A stretch of DNA of 64,000 nt from an uncultured Sphingomonadaceae bacterium (GCA_947497085.1 CANMFE010000001.1:1-64000); one strand, 5' to 3'; positions 1-9,704 are shown, numbered from the stretch's first letter. Notes: generated by a model from the letters alone, not told the origin. Numbers and translations: made by a program.

Positions 1-92
1 TGCCCGAACCAGAAATGCCCGAACCAGAAATGCCCGAACCAGAAATGCCCGAACCAGAAATGCCCGAACCAGAAATGCCCGAACCAGAAATG
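1..92 (+). repeat. Tandem repeat, 15-bp unit, at least six copies
   Basis: The unit TGCCCGAACCAGAAA repeats head to tail with no visible mismatch from base 1 to about base 92 and continues off the window. The period is divisible by three, so copy-number changes keep the MPEPE reading frame. Such perfect repeats are prone to slippage. Confidence 0.9.
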
Positions 93-101
93 AATGAATA
101 G
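1..101 (+). CDS. C-terminal end of a protein with MPEPE pentapeptide repeats (5' truncated)
   Basis: The window opens inside a perfect 15-bp tandem repeat. One frame reads Met-Pro-Glu-Pro-Glu over and over, followed by Met-Asn-Glu and a TAG stop at 99-101. About six units are visible and the start lies outside the window. The other two forward frames give Cys-Pro-Asn-Gln-Lys or Ala-Arg-Thr-Arg-Asn repeats, which are less plausible. Proline/glutamate-rich acidic repeats at a C-terminus often form extended, rod-like or cell-envelope-spanning tails. The function of the whole protein cannot be judged from this fragment. Confidence 0.55.
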   Translation, partial: PEPEMPEPEMPEPEMPEPEMPEPEMPEPEMNE

Positions 102-142
102 CATGCAAACTAAGTAGGGCTGCGATATCAGTATTGTATGGT

Positions 143-922
143 TTAGGCTCTTTCGTCCCTCTCCATCTTCTGGAACACAGTTTCCCAATTGCTCAGGTTC
201 TGCCGGGCGTCCTGTACAAAGGATGACCGGCGGATACCCCAGAGGACTGCATTGTTGAGCGCCGCCCCCAATATGTGCATGGGACGTTTTACCTGTATCA
301 ACAGAATGATACGCGTTTCCTCGGTATTGTTTTCCACTTCATGACGGTAGGAATCATCAAATACAGTCCATTTGCCATTGCCCCAGTGAACCTTTTCATC
401 CTCCACTTTCATCCAGCAATTCTTCGTATCTTTCGGCACTTTTAGCCCCAGATGGCATGTCACAAGCCCGCGGGTCACACCGCGATGCAGGGGGATTTTT
501 GCACCTGGTGCCAATATCGAGAAAAAGGCTGAGTTAAGTTCAGGTATTTGCTTGGCCAGAGATGCGGTCACAGGTGCGCGTGCGCAGTTTTCCGGAACTT
601 CATATCCATACCCGATAAGGAAAAAAGATCGCCAGTTGCCATCACCTGCAATGCGGGCATGATCGGGAGAAATGTCTTTCAGCGGCGGAATAGCTTGCCT
701 GAATTTAAGGATTTGCTCCGCTTCGCGCGCGATTTCACTCCAATGGTCCCCCAATATGCGGGTCCAGGGGAACAGATTTTCTGAAAGTATCGGTGCAACC
801 GGAATACGTGACTGCGATGTGCATATGCTGTTTATCGAGTTTCGCAGCTTCTTCCCGGCACGGATAGTCAATGGGCGCTTTACCGGCCTGCTTTTATCAT
901 TTCCCTGTTCTAAGCTTTCCAT
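143..922 (-). CDS. Aspartyl/asparaginyl beta-hydroxylase domain protein
   Basis: This resembles the aspartyl/asparaginyl beta-hydroxylase family (cupin-fold Fe(II)/2-oxoglutarate dioxygenases, which also includes the LpxO lipid A hydroxylases). The core reads FFLIGYG, then LAPGAKIPLHRG with an iron-ligand-type His near residue 146, then DDSYRHEVEN with a second His near 194, then a TRIILLIQ strand with the 2-oxoglutarate-binding Arg. The start is uncertain: a GTG at 940 would add six residues, and neither site has a clear Shine-Dalgarno. The substrate (peptide or lipid) is unknown. It stands alone upstream of cysK on the same strand, with an inverted repeat in its upstream region. Confidence 0.75.
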   Translation of the reverse strand: MESLEQGNDKSRPVKRPLTIRAGKKLRNSINSICTSQSRIPVAPILSENLFPWTRILGDHWSEIAREAEQILKFRQAIPPLKDISPDHARIAGDGNWRSFFLIGYGYEVPENCARAPVTASLAKQIPELNSAFFSILAPGAKIPLHRGVTRGLVTCHLGLKVPKDTKNCWMKVEDEKVHWGNGKWTVFDDSYRHEVENNTEETRIILLIQVKRPMHILGAALNNAVLWGIRRSSFVQDARQNLSNWETVFQKMERDERA

Positions 923-961
923 ATCACAGCCCGCGCGCACCTTAATAATACGCTAGATCAT

Positions 962-982
962 TTTACATCATGGCAATGTAAA
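962..982. promoter_or_regulatory. Inverted repeat TTTACAT-N7-ATGTAAA, possible operator
   Basis: Perfect 7-bp arms, TTTACAT and ATGTAAA, are separated by seven bases. They lie 22-60 bp upstream of the hydroxylase start on the minus strand. A further single TTTACAT half-site occurs at 1082-1088. This is the geometry expected for a dimeric repressor or activator site, but no matching regulator is identified. Confidence 0.35.
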
Positions 983-1093
983 CTGTGTGAGCTGTTTTGT
1001 AAAATCAATGCCGGGTGCAATGCGAGTTGCGTATCACAGCAAGACAGGATGCCATGTGATATCAATCAGGACCCAGCATTGATTTACATTATA

Positions 1094-2020
1094 TCAGTTA
1101 TCCTGTTCAGGCAGGAAATCGGGCACTGACAGATACCGTTCGCCCGTGTCATAATTGAAGCCCAGCACCCGCGCATCATCATCCAGTTCCGGGAGCTTCT
1201 GCGCGATAGCGGCCAGTGTTGCGCCGGAGCTGATGCCAACAAGCAGACCTTCTTCCGAAGCTGAACGACGTGCCATATCCTTCGCATCGGCAGGGTCGAC
1301 CTGAATAGCGCCATCAATGGACTGCGTATGCAGATTGCCGGGAATAAAACCCGCGCCAATGCCCTGTATCGGGTGAGGGCCTGGCTGGCCGCCGCTGATA
1401 ACAGGTGAACCCGCCGGTTCAACTGCATAGACTTTCAGGTCAGGCCAGTGTTTTTTCAGCACTTCTGCTACACCTGTAATATGCCCGCCTGTGCCGACGC
1501 CTGTGATGATCGCATCAATGGGAGAATCCTTGAAATCAAACAGGATTTCTTCCGCTGTTGTGCGTACGTGTACATCAACATTGGCGGGGTTTTCAAATTG
1601 CTGCGGCATCCATGCACCGGGCGTCTGATCAATAAGTTCCTGCGCGCGTTCAATGGCCCCCTTCATGCCTTTTTCCTTGGGCGTCAGGTCAAATGTCGCA
1701 CCATAGGTCAGCATTAGCCGGCGGCGTTCGATCGACATCGACTCAGGCATGACGAGTACCAGCCTATAGCCTTTGACAGCTGCCACCATGGCAAGACCGA
1801 CACCTGTGTTGCCTGATGTCGGTTCGATAATGGTACCGCCGGGTTTGAGCGCGCCGGACTTTTCCGCATCTTCAATCATGGCGAGGGCAATACGGTCCTT
1901 GATCGAACCGCCGGGATTGGAACGCTCTGATTTGATCCAGACCTCACGGTCACCGAACAGGCGGTTTATGCGGATATGCGGCGTGTTGCCGATGGTTTCG
2001 AGTATATTTGCTGCTTTCAT
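1094..2020 (-). CDS. cysK: Cysteine synthase A (O-acetylserine sulfhydrylase)
   Basis: This PLP enzyme makes L-cysteine from O-acetylserine and sulfide in the cytoplasm. The N-terminus carries NPGGSIKDR with the PLP-binding lysine at about residue 41, then the substrate loop TSGNTG at 68-73, and a GTGGHITGV phosphate-binding loop further on. Length, about 308 residues, is normal for the family. An ATG at 2038 overlaps the MFS stop as ATGA. However, the sequence AAGGAGAG just after it sits seven bases before the ATG at 2020, so 2020 is the better start. Close spacing to the upstream transporter gene suggests co-transcription. Confidence 0.93.
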   Translation of the reverse strand: MKAANILETIGNTPHIRINRLFGDREVWIKSERSNPGGSIKDRIALAMIEDAEKSGALKPGGTIIEPTSGNTGVGLAMVAAVKGYRLVLVMPESMSIERRRLMLTYGATFDLTPKEKGMKGAIERAQELIDQTPGAWMPQQFENPANVDVHVRTTAEEILFDFKDSPIDAIITGVGTGGHITGVAEVLKKHWPDLKVYAVEPAGSPVISGGQPGPHPIQGIGAGFIPGNLHTQSIDGAIQVDPADAKDMARRSASEEGLLVGISSGATLAAIAQKLPELDDDARVLGFNYDTGERYLSVPDFLPEQDN

Positions 2021-2034
2021 GGAATGTCTCTCCT

Positions 2035-3372
2035 TCATAAACCCTTTTTCGTGGTCTCATCGTCCCTGGTTACGTTTCGGCGCATTTTTTCTTCCGCATC
2101 CAGAACTTCCTGTGGCGGATCAAATGTTTTGGCCGCGCCCAGTTGAGGAAAGAGGCGTGACCATAATCCTGTTACCAATATAGCGCCTGTGCCGCCCGCT
2201 ACAATGGCCGCGACCGGACCAAACAACAATGCGAGGCCGCCGGAAAAGGCATCGCCGAGTTCATTGGAGGCGCTGATCGTCATCTGGCTGACCGCATTGA
2301 CGCGGCCGCGTTTGTCATCGGGCGTGTGCAACTGGATCAGCGAACTGCGCACATAGACACCAAACATGTCCGCCGCGCCGCATATGCCAAGGCACAGCAT
2401 GGAAAGCGGTAGCCAGCGGCTAAAGCCAAAACCGATCGTGGCAAGTCCGAATATAGCCATCGACACCAGCATCACATTGCCCACATTTCGGGACAATGGC
2501 GCAAAGGAAAATATCGTCGCGACGATAACAGCGCCAATAGCGGGGGATGCGGCCAGAAGCGAAAGTCCAATTTCCCCGGCGTTCAATATATCGCGCGCAA
2601 ATACCGGTATCATTGCCGTGGCTCCTGCAAGGAACATGACAAGCAGGTCGAGCGTGATAGCACCCAGAACCAGCTTATTTGTGCCGACATAGGAAAGCCC
2701 ATCAAGAACCTGCCGAAGCGGTCCCTTGCTGCGGTCAATTTCACTGCGGGGGACTGGCGTTATCAGGAACACCGCCAGCATTGCGAGCAGGTAGAGCGCG
2801 GCGCATATGGCATAGGGCAGGAAAGGTGCAACCTTATACAGCGGTCCGGCCATGCCAGGTCCCGCAATAACGCCCACCTGCCATGCAATCGTGGCCAGGG
2901 CGATGGCGCGCGGTATTGACTCTTTGGGCACGACATTGGGTGCAAGCGATGCCATTGCCGGGCCCAGAAAGGCGCGGCAAATGCCAAGCGCCACTGATAT
3001 GATATATATGCTCGATAAAGAGACCATGTCGTTATAGGTGAGCAGGGCAAGCAGCGCGGCTATCATGCCCTGTACACCCAGCACGATCCGTACGATCCAG
3101 CGCCGGTCCATGCGGTCTGCAACCCACCCCACCAGCGGCGTCAGGATAAAAAGCGGTATGAATTGCAGGAAACCGAGCAGTCCCAATATTCCGGCAGAAG
3201 CACCGATACCCATGTCTTCACGTGCTATATTATAGGCCTGCCAGCCCAGAATGAGCATCATCGCGTAAAGTGCGAACATGGCCGATAGACGCGAAAACCA
3301 TAGATAACGGAAATTCGCTATCTTAAACGGGTGTGGCCCGTGCGCAGCATCATCTGTTTGGGTCTTGTTCAC
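2035..3372 (-). CDS. MFS transporter, EntS/MFS_3-like exporter
   Basis: A hydrophobic protein with about 12 membrane segments, resembling the EntS/MFS_3 branch of the major facilitator superfamily. The conserved loop between helices 2 and 3 reads [11 protein letters not shown], matching the MFS signature. Typical cargoes of this branch are siderophores or drugs, but the substrate here is unknown. The frame stays open to a TTG at 3474. The GTG at 3372, followed by Asn-Lys-Thr-Gln, leaves a sensible divergent promoter gap to the peptidase gene and is preferred. The C-terminal tail is charged and cytoplasmic. It is followed immediately by cysK. Confidence 0.8.
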   Translation of the reverse strand: MNKTQTDDAAHGPHPFKIANFRYLWFSRLSAMFALYAMMLILGWQAYNIAREDMGIGASAGILGLLGFLQFIPLFILTPLVGWVADRMDRRWIVRIVLGVQGMIAALLALLTYNDMVSLSSIYIISVALGICRAFLGPAMASLAPNVVPKESIPRAIALATIAWQVGVIAGPGMAGPLYKVAPFLPYAICAALYLLAMLAVFLITPVPRSEIDRSKGPLRQVLDGLSYVGTNKLVLGAITLDLLVMFLAGATAMIPVFARDILNAGEIGLSLLAASPAIGAVIVATIFSFAPLSRNVGNVMLVSMAIFGLATIGFGFSRWLPLSMLCLGICGAADMFGVYVRSSLIQLHTPDDKRGRVNAVSQMTISASNELGDAFSGGLALLFGPVAAIVAGGTGAILVTGLWSRLFPQLGAAKTFDPPQEVLDAEEKMRRNVTRDDETTKKGL

Positions 3373-3513
3373 ATCAACTTCGCTAGACGAGTTGGCCGTG
3401 CTAGGAAAGGCGGCAATTGTTTTGCCCCTTAAAGTTTTCCTGAAACGCTTTACCAGAGCACCAGCTGCGTGCAAATCTGTTGCAAGAAAATATTACGAAA
3501 CGGAGTCGAAGCC

Positions 3514-5271
3514 ATGAAAAAATCCCTGCTGACTGCGCTCATGTTGAGTGTCGCCATACTGCCTGCTGCCTGCAAGCAAGCTGAAAATACAGAGGCGCCG
3601 GTTGCAATCGATACGCCGGAAACCGAAAAAGCGGACTGGAATGGTTTCGTGACCAAATTTGTTGACGGTTATATGCCGCTTAATCCTGACTTTGCAGTTT
3701 ATCAGGGCAAGCATGAGTTTGATGGGCAGCTTCCTGACTGGAGTGAAGAGGGCCTTAAGGCACAGATTGATTTCCTGAAACAGGCCATTGCTGACGCGCG
3801 CTCCATTGACCCGAAGCAATTGACGAAGGAACAGGCGTTTGAGCGTGATTACCTTGTCTCGGTTGCTGAAGGCCAGCTTTTCTGGCTCGAAGATGCGGAC
3901 TGGCCACACAAAAATCCCGCATTTTATGTGGGTTCGCTTGACCCCAATGTTTATATCGCGCGGCCCTATGCAGACGATAAGACACGCATGCAGGCTTTTA
4001 TCAAATATGCGAAAAATATTCCTGAGGCAGCGCAGCAGATCAAAGCGAACCTGAAAGGTGATCTACCAGCCAGCTATATCAAATATGGTGTTGCCGGTTT
4101 TACAGGATTTGCCGATTTTTTCCTGGGCGATGCAAAGGCGGCTTTCGCGGATGTTGATGATAGCGGCCTGCAGGACGAATTTCGCAACGCCGCGGGCAAG
4201 GCTTCGCTTGCTGTTCAGGATGTCGCCGATTTCCTGAAAGCGAAAGAAGCTAGCGCGACACAGGATTTTGCACTGGGTGCAGACCGGTTTTCACGCATGC
4301 TGGCGCAAACCGAAATGGTTGATGTTCCGCTTGATGAGCTGGAAGAGATTGGCCGTGCGGATCTGAAACGCAATCAGGACGCCCTTAAAGCTGCCTGTGC
4401 CAGCTATGCCCCCGGCGCCACCATGCAGGCCTGTATGGACAAGATGAGTGCGAACAAGGCAAGCGATGGTCCGGTTGCCGAGGCGCGTCGCCAGTTGCCG
4501 CCGCTCAAGGCATTTCTAGAAAAGAAAGACCTGATGTCAATTCCAGGCACTGAAACTGCACAGGTTGAGGAATCTCCGCCCTATAACCGGCAGAATTCGG
4601 CCTATATTGATATACCCGGACCGTTTGAGGAAGGACTGCCTTCGGTCTATTATATCAGTCCGCCGGACCCGAGCTGGGATGAACAGACCCGCAATGAGTT
4701 CGTGCCCGGAAAGGCTGACCTGCTGGGCACAAGCGTACATGAAATCTGGCCGGGGCATTTCCTCAACTTCCTGCATGCCAATCGCGCGGAATCGCTGTTT
4801 GGACGGCTGTTTGTCGGTTATGCCTTTGCAGAGGGCTGGGCGCATTATAGCGAAGAACTGATGATTGAAGCGGGCCTTCCCGATGATATGCCGGGGCTGG
4901 AACCTGACGAAGTACGGATCGGTCAGATCAGCAATGCTTTGCTGCGCGACTGCCGCTATCTGTCCGCCATCGGCTTGCATGCACGCGGGATGAGCCAGGA
5001 AGAGTCGAAGCAGCTTTTCATTGATGAATGCTATCAGGCGGAAGGCACCGCCATCCAGCAATCGGCGCGGGGTACCTATGACCCGGCTTATCTCAACTAT
5101 ACGCTCGGCAAGCTCATGATCCGCAAATTACGTGATGACTGGACAAAAGACAAAGGTGGCCGTGAAGGCTGGAAAGAATTTCACGACACATTCCTGAGCT
5201 ATGGCGGCCCGCCCATCCCGATGGTGCGTCAGGCGATGATGGAAGAAGATAAGGCAAAAGCTATATTCTAG
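3514..5271 (+). CDS. DUF885 family lipoprotein, putative zinc metallopeptidase
   Basis: The N-terminus MKKSLLTALMLSVAILPAAC is a lipoprotein signal peptide with a cysteine after LPAA. The preceding ACGGAG supports the ATG at 3514 over the longer frame from 3469. The mature protein, about 585 residues in all, matches DUF885. The signature HEIWPGH at residues 409-415 is a variant of the inverted HExxH-type zinc motif, and EGWAHYSEE at 440 supplies the likely third ligand and catalytic-region residues. Family members are exported or membrane-anchored peptidases of poorly known substrate. It is divergent from the MFS gene and convergent with the helicase gene. Confidence 0.85.
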   Translation: MKKSLLTALMLSVAILPAACKQAENTEAPVAIDTPETEKADWNGFVTKFVDGYMPLNPDFAVYQGKHEFDGQLPDWSEEGLKAQIDFLKQAIADARSIDPKQLTKEQAFERDYLVSVAEGQLFWLEDADWPHKNPAFYVGSLDPNVYIARPYADDKTRMQAFIKYAKNIPEAAQQIKANLKGDLPASYIKYGVAGFTGFADFFLGDAKAAFADVDDSGLQDEFRNAAGKASLAVQDVADFLKAKEASATQDFALGADRFSRMLAQTEMVDVPLDELEEIGRADLKRNQDALKAACASYAPGATMQACMDKMSANKASDGPVAEARRQLPPLKAFLEKKDLMSIPGTETAQVEESPPYNRQNSAYIDIPGPFEEGLPSVYYISPPDPSWDEQTRNEFVPGKADLLGTSVHEIWPGHFLNFLHANRAESLFGRLFVGYAFAEGWAHYSEELMIEAGLPDDMPGLEPDEVRIGQISNALLRDCRYLSAIGLHARGMSQEESKQLFIDECYQAEGTAIQQSARGTYDPAYLNYTLGKLMIRKLRDDWTKDKGGREGWKEFHDTFLSYGGPPIPMVRQAMMEEDKAKAIF

Positions 5272-5281
5272 AAGGTGGTGT

Positions 5282-7585
5282 TCAGGGCAGTTCCACAAAG
5301 CTATCCAGCACTCTCTTCCGCCCGCTTGTCTCAAAATCGATTTCCAGCTTATTGCCTTCCTGTTCGGCGACGATGCCATAGCCGAATTTCTGGTGGAAAA
5401 CACGGTCGCCCACGGCGATGTCACTGCGGCCTTTATTGCCCAGGCTGACGGCGCTGCGGCGGTTTTCGCTGATGCGCTGTGGCACGGGGTCGTATCCGCC
5501 GGTCAGGCTGGCCGCGCGCTTCCAGCCCGGCCCGCGATGCTGGGCGCGTTCGGGCGCGCTGGCGGCGATATGCGCGAACGGATCATCGCGCTCGGAGAAA
5601 TTTGCGCGCCACATGGAGGCACCGCCGCTCATGCTTGAATCTTCCTCGATATGCTCTTCGGGAAGTTCTTCGATAAAGCGTGAGGGGATCGAGCTGGTCC
5701 ATTGACCATAGATACGCCGGTTGGCGGCGTGCAATATGGTGCATTTCTGCCGAGCGCGGGTAATCGCGACATAGGCAAGGCGGCGTTCCTCTTCCAGGCT
5801 CGCCATGCCGCCTTCATCCAGCGCGCGCTGTGACGGAAACACGCCTTCTTCCCAGCCGACCAGGAAGACATGCTGGAATTCCAGCCCCTTGGCGGCATGG
5901 ATGGTCATGATCGTGACCTTGGCCTCTTCGGCGGAAGCATCATTGTCCATCACCAGGCTGACATGCTCAAGGAAATCACCCAGCGTTTCATATTCTTCCA
6001 TTGCGCGCGCCAGTTCGGACAGGTTTTCGAGCCGTCCCGAAGCCTCGACGCTGCGTTCGGCCTGCAGCGCGGTGGTATAACCGCTCTCATCAAGCAATAT
6101 GCGCGCGAGTTCAGCAGGACTGCTCTCACCAATCATGTCGCGCCAGCGGCCAATATTCTGCATAAGTTCGGCAAGGGAACTACGCGCACGGGCGGCAAGT
6201 TCATCAGTCTGCACTATCTCGCTAGCCGCATGGCTGAGCGGTGTTCCGGTAGCACGGGCGAGGCGGTGAATTTTTTCAACTGACTTGTCGCCAAGTCCGC
6301 GTTTCGGCGTATTCACGATCCGTTCGAAAGCCAGGTCGTCCGCGGGTTGGTTTATGATTCGCAGATAGGCGAGTGCATCGCGAATTTCGGCGCGTTCATA
6401 AAAACGGAAGCCGCCGATAATCCGGTAAGGCATGCCTATGGAAATAAACCGGTCCTCAAATTCGCGTGTCTGGAACTGCGCACGCACAAGAATGGCGACA
6501 TCGTTAAGCGATACACCCTTCTGCTGAAGCGATTCTATCTCCTCGCCAACACGGCGCGCTTCTTCAGGACCATCCCAGACGCCCAATACCTGCACGGCAT
6601 CACCTGCATCCAGATCGGTCCAGAGCGTTTTGCCAAGCCGGTCGCTATTGGCATCAATCAGGCCTGATGCGGCGGCAAGGATTTGCGGGGTGGAGCGGTA
6701 ATTCTGCTCCAGCTTGACGATTTTCGCGCCGGGAAAATCCTTTTCAAAACGCAGAATGTTGGCGACTTCGGCCCCGCGCCAGCTGTAAATCGACTGGTCA
6801 TCATCACCGACACAGCAGATATTCTTGCGTTCCTGCGCGAGCAGGCGGAGCCAGAGATACTGGCTGCTGTTCGTGTCCTGATATTCGTCGACCAGAATAT
6901 ATTTGAAGCGTTTCTGATATTCCTCCAGCACCTGCCGGTCATTTTTGAGCAGGTTAAGTATGTGCAGCAACAGGTCGCCAAAATCACAGGCATTGAGTGT
7001 TTTTAGCCGCTCCTGATAGAGACGGTACATGTCCTGTCCGCGCCCGTCCGCATAGGCTTCGCTATCGCCTGCATCGAGGTCTTGGGGGTTCAGGCCCCTG
7101 TTTTTCCAGCGGTCGATCAGACCCGCGAGCTGTTTCGCCGGATAGCGCTTGTCGTCAATCTCGGCTGCCTGAATGATCTGTTTGATCAGGCGAATCTGGT
7201 CATCGGTGTCGATGATCGTGAAATTGGATTTAAGCCCTACCAGCTCCGCATGTCGGCGCAGCATTTTAGCACCGATCGAATGGAACGTGCCTAGCCATGG
7301 CATGCCCTCCACCGCCGGGCCGATATGTGCGCCGACGCGTTCGCGCATTTCACGTGCCGCCTTGTTGGTGAATGTTACCGCCAGCACTTCTGATGGCCAT
7401 GCCTTGCGGGTGTAGATCAGATGCGCCAGCCGTGCGGTGAGCGCAGCGGTCTTGCCCGTACCTGCGCCTGCCAGCACCAGCACAGGGCCTTCGGTGGTGA
7501 GCACAGCCTCGCGCTGCGGCGGGTTAAGGCCATGCAGATAGGGCGGTTCGTTTTCCGGTGTCGGGGCAGGGGCTTCGGACATCAC
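5282..7585 (-). CDS. uvrD: UvrD/PcrA-type ATP-dependent 3'-5' DNA helicase
   Basis: A superfamily 1A helicase acting in nucleotide excision and mismatch repair and in clearing replication conflicts. Motif I (Walker A) AGTGKT is at residues 41-46, motif II is DEYQDTN near 232, motif III GDDDQSIYSWRGA follows, and motif VI VAITRARQK is near 610. The last 45 residues (GDRVFHQKFGYGIV...) form the small C-terminal domain found in PcrA and UvrD. At 767 residues it is slightly longer than E. coli UvrD. It converges on the DUF885 gene with only ten bases between them. Confidence 0.93.
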   Translation of the reverse strand: MMSEAPAPTPENEPPYLHGLNPPQREAVLTTEGPVLVLAGAGTGKTAALTARLAHLIYTRKAWPSEVLAVTFTNKAAREMRERVGAHIGPAVEGMPWLGTFHSIGAKMLRRHAELVGLKSNFTIIDTDDQIRLIKQIIQAAEIDDKRYPAKQLAGLIDRWKNRGLNPQDLDAGDSEAYADGRGQDMYRLYQERLKTLNACDFGDLLLHILNLLKNDRQVLEEYQKRFKYILVDEYQDTNSSQYLWLRLLAQERKNICCVGDDDQSIYSWRGAEVANILRFEKDFPGAKIVKLEQNYRSTPQILAAASGLIDANSDRLGKTLWTDLDAGDAVQVLGVWDGPEEARRVGEEIESLQQKGVSLNDVAILVRAQFQTREFEDRFISIGMPYRIIGGFRFYERAEIRDALAYLRIINQPADDLAFERIVNTPKRGLGDKSVEKIHRLARATGTPLSHAASEIVQTDELAARARSSLAELMQNIGRWRDMIGESSPAELARILLDESGYTTALQAERSVEASGRLENLSELARAMEEYETLGDFLEHVSLVMDNDASAEEAKVTIMTIHAAKGLEFQHVFLVGWEEGVFPSQRALDEGGMASLEEERRLAYVAITRARQKCTILHAANRRIYGQWTSSIPSRFIEELPEEHIEEDSSMSGGASMWRANFSERDDPFAHIAASAPERAQHRGPGWKRAASLTGGYDPVPQRISENRRSAVSLGNKGRSDIAVGDRVFHQKFGYGIVAEQEGNKLEIDFETSGRKRVLDSFVELP

Positions 7586-7633
7586 GCTTATGTGAACGAT
7601 TAGGGAACAGAATGGAAGGGGCTTTGCACCGGT

Positions 7634-8176
7634 TCAGGTGCAGCGACGCAAAATATGCAGTTTCGCCTTGCCGACATTGCGGACAGCGTTGACTTCAAAT
7701 CCCTTGGCCAGCAAATCTTCGCTGCGCGCGGTTTCCACGCTGACCCAGCTGCCTGGGCCGATCCAGCCCTGCCGCGCCAGTTTGTCGAGCGCGACGCCGC
7801 CTGCACCCGTGTCATAGGGCGGGTCCATCATCACCAGATCATAAGGTTTTGATGCGGTGCCCAGAGAAAGCACCGACTGCGCGCGGACATCTGCGCCTTT
7901 TGCTCCAAGAGTGGCGATATTGCCCTGCAGCGCATCTATTGCATCGCGGTCCTGTTCCACGAACATGCACCGTGCGCCGCCGCGTGAGAGTGCTTCCAGA
8001 CCCAGTGCACCGCTACCCGCAAAAAGATCCATCACGAACAGGTCCTCAAAACCGCCAAGCCGGCTGTTCAGCATGGAAAACAGCGTTTCGCGTGTACGGT
8101 CTGCGGTCGGCCGTGTGGTGTCGCCTGCAGGGGCCTTGATTTTGCGGCCGCGCCATTCGCCAGCAATAATGCGCAT
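7634..8176 (-). CDS. rsmD: 16S rRNA (guanine966-N2)-methyltransferase
   Basis: A Rossmann-fold SAM-dependent methyltransferase that modifies G966 of 16S rRNA on the assembling 30S subunit. It begins MRIIAGEWRGRKI, typical of RsmD. The SAM-binding motif is DLFAGSGALGLEALSRG and the catalytic DPPYD motif of N2-guanine methyltransferases is near residue 118. Length, 180 residues, is usual. It lies eight bases downstream of the pseudouridine synthase gene on the same strand, so the pair probably forms a small rRNA-modification operon. Confidence 0.93.
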   Translation of the reverse strand: MRIIAGEWRGRKIKAPAGDTTRPTADRTRETLFSMLNSRLGGFEDLFVMDLFAGSGALGLEALSRGGARCMFVEQDRDAIDALQGNIATLGAKGADVRAQSVLSLGTASKPYDLVMMDPPYDTGAGGVALDKLARQGWIGPGSWVSVETARSEDLLAKGFEVNAVRNVGKAKLHILRRCT

Positions 8177-8184
8177 CGTTTACC

Positions 8185-9066
8185 TTACTTTTTCTTACCG
8201 AGTGTTTTGCGAAACTGAACCACATCATAAGCGCGGATTTCAACAATATCGCCCTTGGGTAATTCGTCGAGTTTGAACGGTCCGTAACGGGTGCGGATAA
8301 GCCGGTTCACTTTCAGCCCCAAATGTTCCAGCACGCGCCGGATTTCACGGTTTTTACCTTCGGTCAGTGTCATTTCTATCCATTGGTTATGACCCGTGCG
8401 GCGTTCCAGATTGGCCTGTATCGGGCCATAGCGAATACCTTCAATCTCTATCCCGTCAAACAGGTCTTCCAGTTGTTGCTGCGTCACCTCGCCAAAGGCG
8501 CGGGCGCGGTAACTGCGTTCGACGCCGGTGCTGGGCAATTCCAGCTGCCGCTTGAATTCGCCATCATTGGTCATCAGCAGCAGGCCTTCGGTATTATAGT
8601 CAAGCCGCCCCACCGGCATCAGGCGCGGCAGCGGCTCTTTCACATGCGCTTCCAGATGGTCGTAAATGGTCTTGCGTCCCTTCGGATCGTGTTCGGTGGT
8701 GAGCATGCCGGGCGGTTTGTGAAAACCAAACAGCTTGGTGGGCAGGGGCGTGCCGACATTCTTGCCATCAACCGTCACGCCGTGCAGGCTTTCAAGCACG
8801 GTGGCGGGCGTATCCAGCACCTTGCCATCAATCGCAATCCGCCCGGCGGCGATCATGCGCTCAACCTCGCGGCGTGATGCGACACCTGCGCGCGCCAGCA
8901 ATTTGGCAATCCGCTGGCCTTTCTGACTGCCGCCGGTTTTTTTCGTGGCGCTCGCTTCGGCATCTTCATCATCGTCCACCCAGCGCATGGGTTCATCGGT
9001 CGGGGACCATCCGGAATTCCCGCCATTGCCTTTAGGCGGAACGTTATCTGTTTTTTTTGTGTTCAT
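8185..9066 (-). CDS. 23S rRNA pseudouridine synthase, RluB/RsuA family
   Basis: This converts uridine to pseudouridine in rRNA. An S4 RNA-binding domain covers roughly residues 50-100 (AKLLARAGVASRREVERMI). The RsuA-type catalytic motif GRLDYNTEGLLL follows with the catalytic Asp at about 156. The first 50 residues are a charged extension. The reading frame continues upstream to 9480, but the ATG at 9066 precedes MNTKKTDN and leaves a 97-bp divergent intergenic region to the receiver gene. RluB is the best guess within the family; RluE/RluF are less likely. Confidence 0.85.
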   Translation of the reverse strand: MNTKKTDNVPPKGNGGNSGWSPTDEPMRWVDDDEDAEASATKKTGGSQKGQRIAKLLARAGVASRREVERMIAAGRIAIDGKVLDTPATVLESLHGVTVDGKNVGTPLPTKLFGFHKPPGMLTTEHDPKGRKTIYDHLEAHVKEPLPRLMPVGRLDYNTEGLLLMTNDGEFKRQLELPSTGVERSYRARAFGEVTQQQLEDLFDGIEIEGIRYGPIQANLERRTGHNQWIEMTLTEGKNREIRRVLEHLGLKVNRLIRTRYGPFKLDELPKGDIVEIRAYDVVQFRKTLGKKK

Positions 9067-9163
9067 AGAAGTAATTCTATAGCGGCGCCTGATTGAAATT
9101 GCATGGCCAAACTGGCAATATTCAAACAAATATCGAAACAGGTTCAAGCCACTGGAAGGCAGC

Positions 9164-9598
9164 ATGTTTTTTCGTAGGTTCAAAAAAACGATCCGAAATA
9201 TCCTTATTGTGGAGGATGAACCGCTGGTGGCGTTCGATAATGAGCTGCACCTTGAAGAGGCGGGGTATAAAGTCGTGGCGACAGTGGATAATGCCGCCGA
9301 GGCGATGGACTGGCTGAAAAAAGAGCAGGTGCAGCTTGTTCTTGCCGATATCAGGCTGCGCGGCGGCGATAGCGGTGTGGATGTAGCCAAAGCGGCGCAT
9401 GACAGAGGCATTGCCGTTCTTTTTGCAACTGGAGCCTGCCCGAAAGAGGCACGCGAATTGGCGGCAGGATGCCTGACCAAACCCTATTCGGCCAAGGAAT
9501 TGGTGCGCGGCGTACAGGCGGTTGATCTGCTCATCCGCGATGAAAAACTTAAATCCATGCCGCGCGCGCTGACACTCTATCATCCGGTGGAAGATTAA
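9164..9598 (+). CDS. Single-domain response regulator (receiver domain only)
   Basis: A CheY-like receiver of 144 residues with no output domain. The acidic pocket is Glu17-Asp18 (IVEDEP), the phospho-acceptor is Asp62 (LADIRL), the switch threonine is about 89 (FATG) and the conserved lysine is 106 (TKPYS). GGAAGG five bases before the ATG supports the start. Stand-alone receivers of this type usually sit in phosphorelays or control motility or stress signalling. No kinase gene is adjacent, so the partner is unknown. It diverges from the pseudouridine synthase gene. Confidence 0.88.
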   Translation: MFFRRFKKTIRNILIVEDEPLVAFDNELHLEEAGYKVVATVDNAAEAMDWLKKEQVQLVLADIRLRGGDSGVDVAKAAHDRGIAVLFATGACPKEARELAAGCLTKPYSAKELVRGVQAVDLLIRDEKLKSMPRALTLYHPVED

Positions 9599-9606
9599 CC
9601 TGGGAT

Positions 9607-9660
9607 ATATATCCACAGCCTGCACCGTGACACGGCTGTTATTTACATGTTTTCGTGGTT
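9607..9660 (+). terminator. Weak hairpin after the receiver gene
   Basis: Arms ACAGCC and GGCTGT, separated by about 13 bases, are followed by TATTTACATGTTTT. The stem is short, so this is at best a weak intrinsic terminator for the receiver gene. Confidence 0.25.
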
Positions 9661-9704
9661 AGTGTCTCACACCAATTACCCTGCACGATAGTGGAGAATA
9701 TTGA

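Noticed and set aside
1..92. Possible CRISPR or intergenic satellite
   Set aside because: There are no spacers. The 15-bp unit is uninterrupted and reads through as a protein repeat ending in a stop codon.
9064..9480. N-terminal extension of the RluB-type gene up to 9480
   Set aside because: It would overlap the receiver gene on the other strand completely and has no RluB homology. The ATG at 9066 is a better start.
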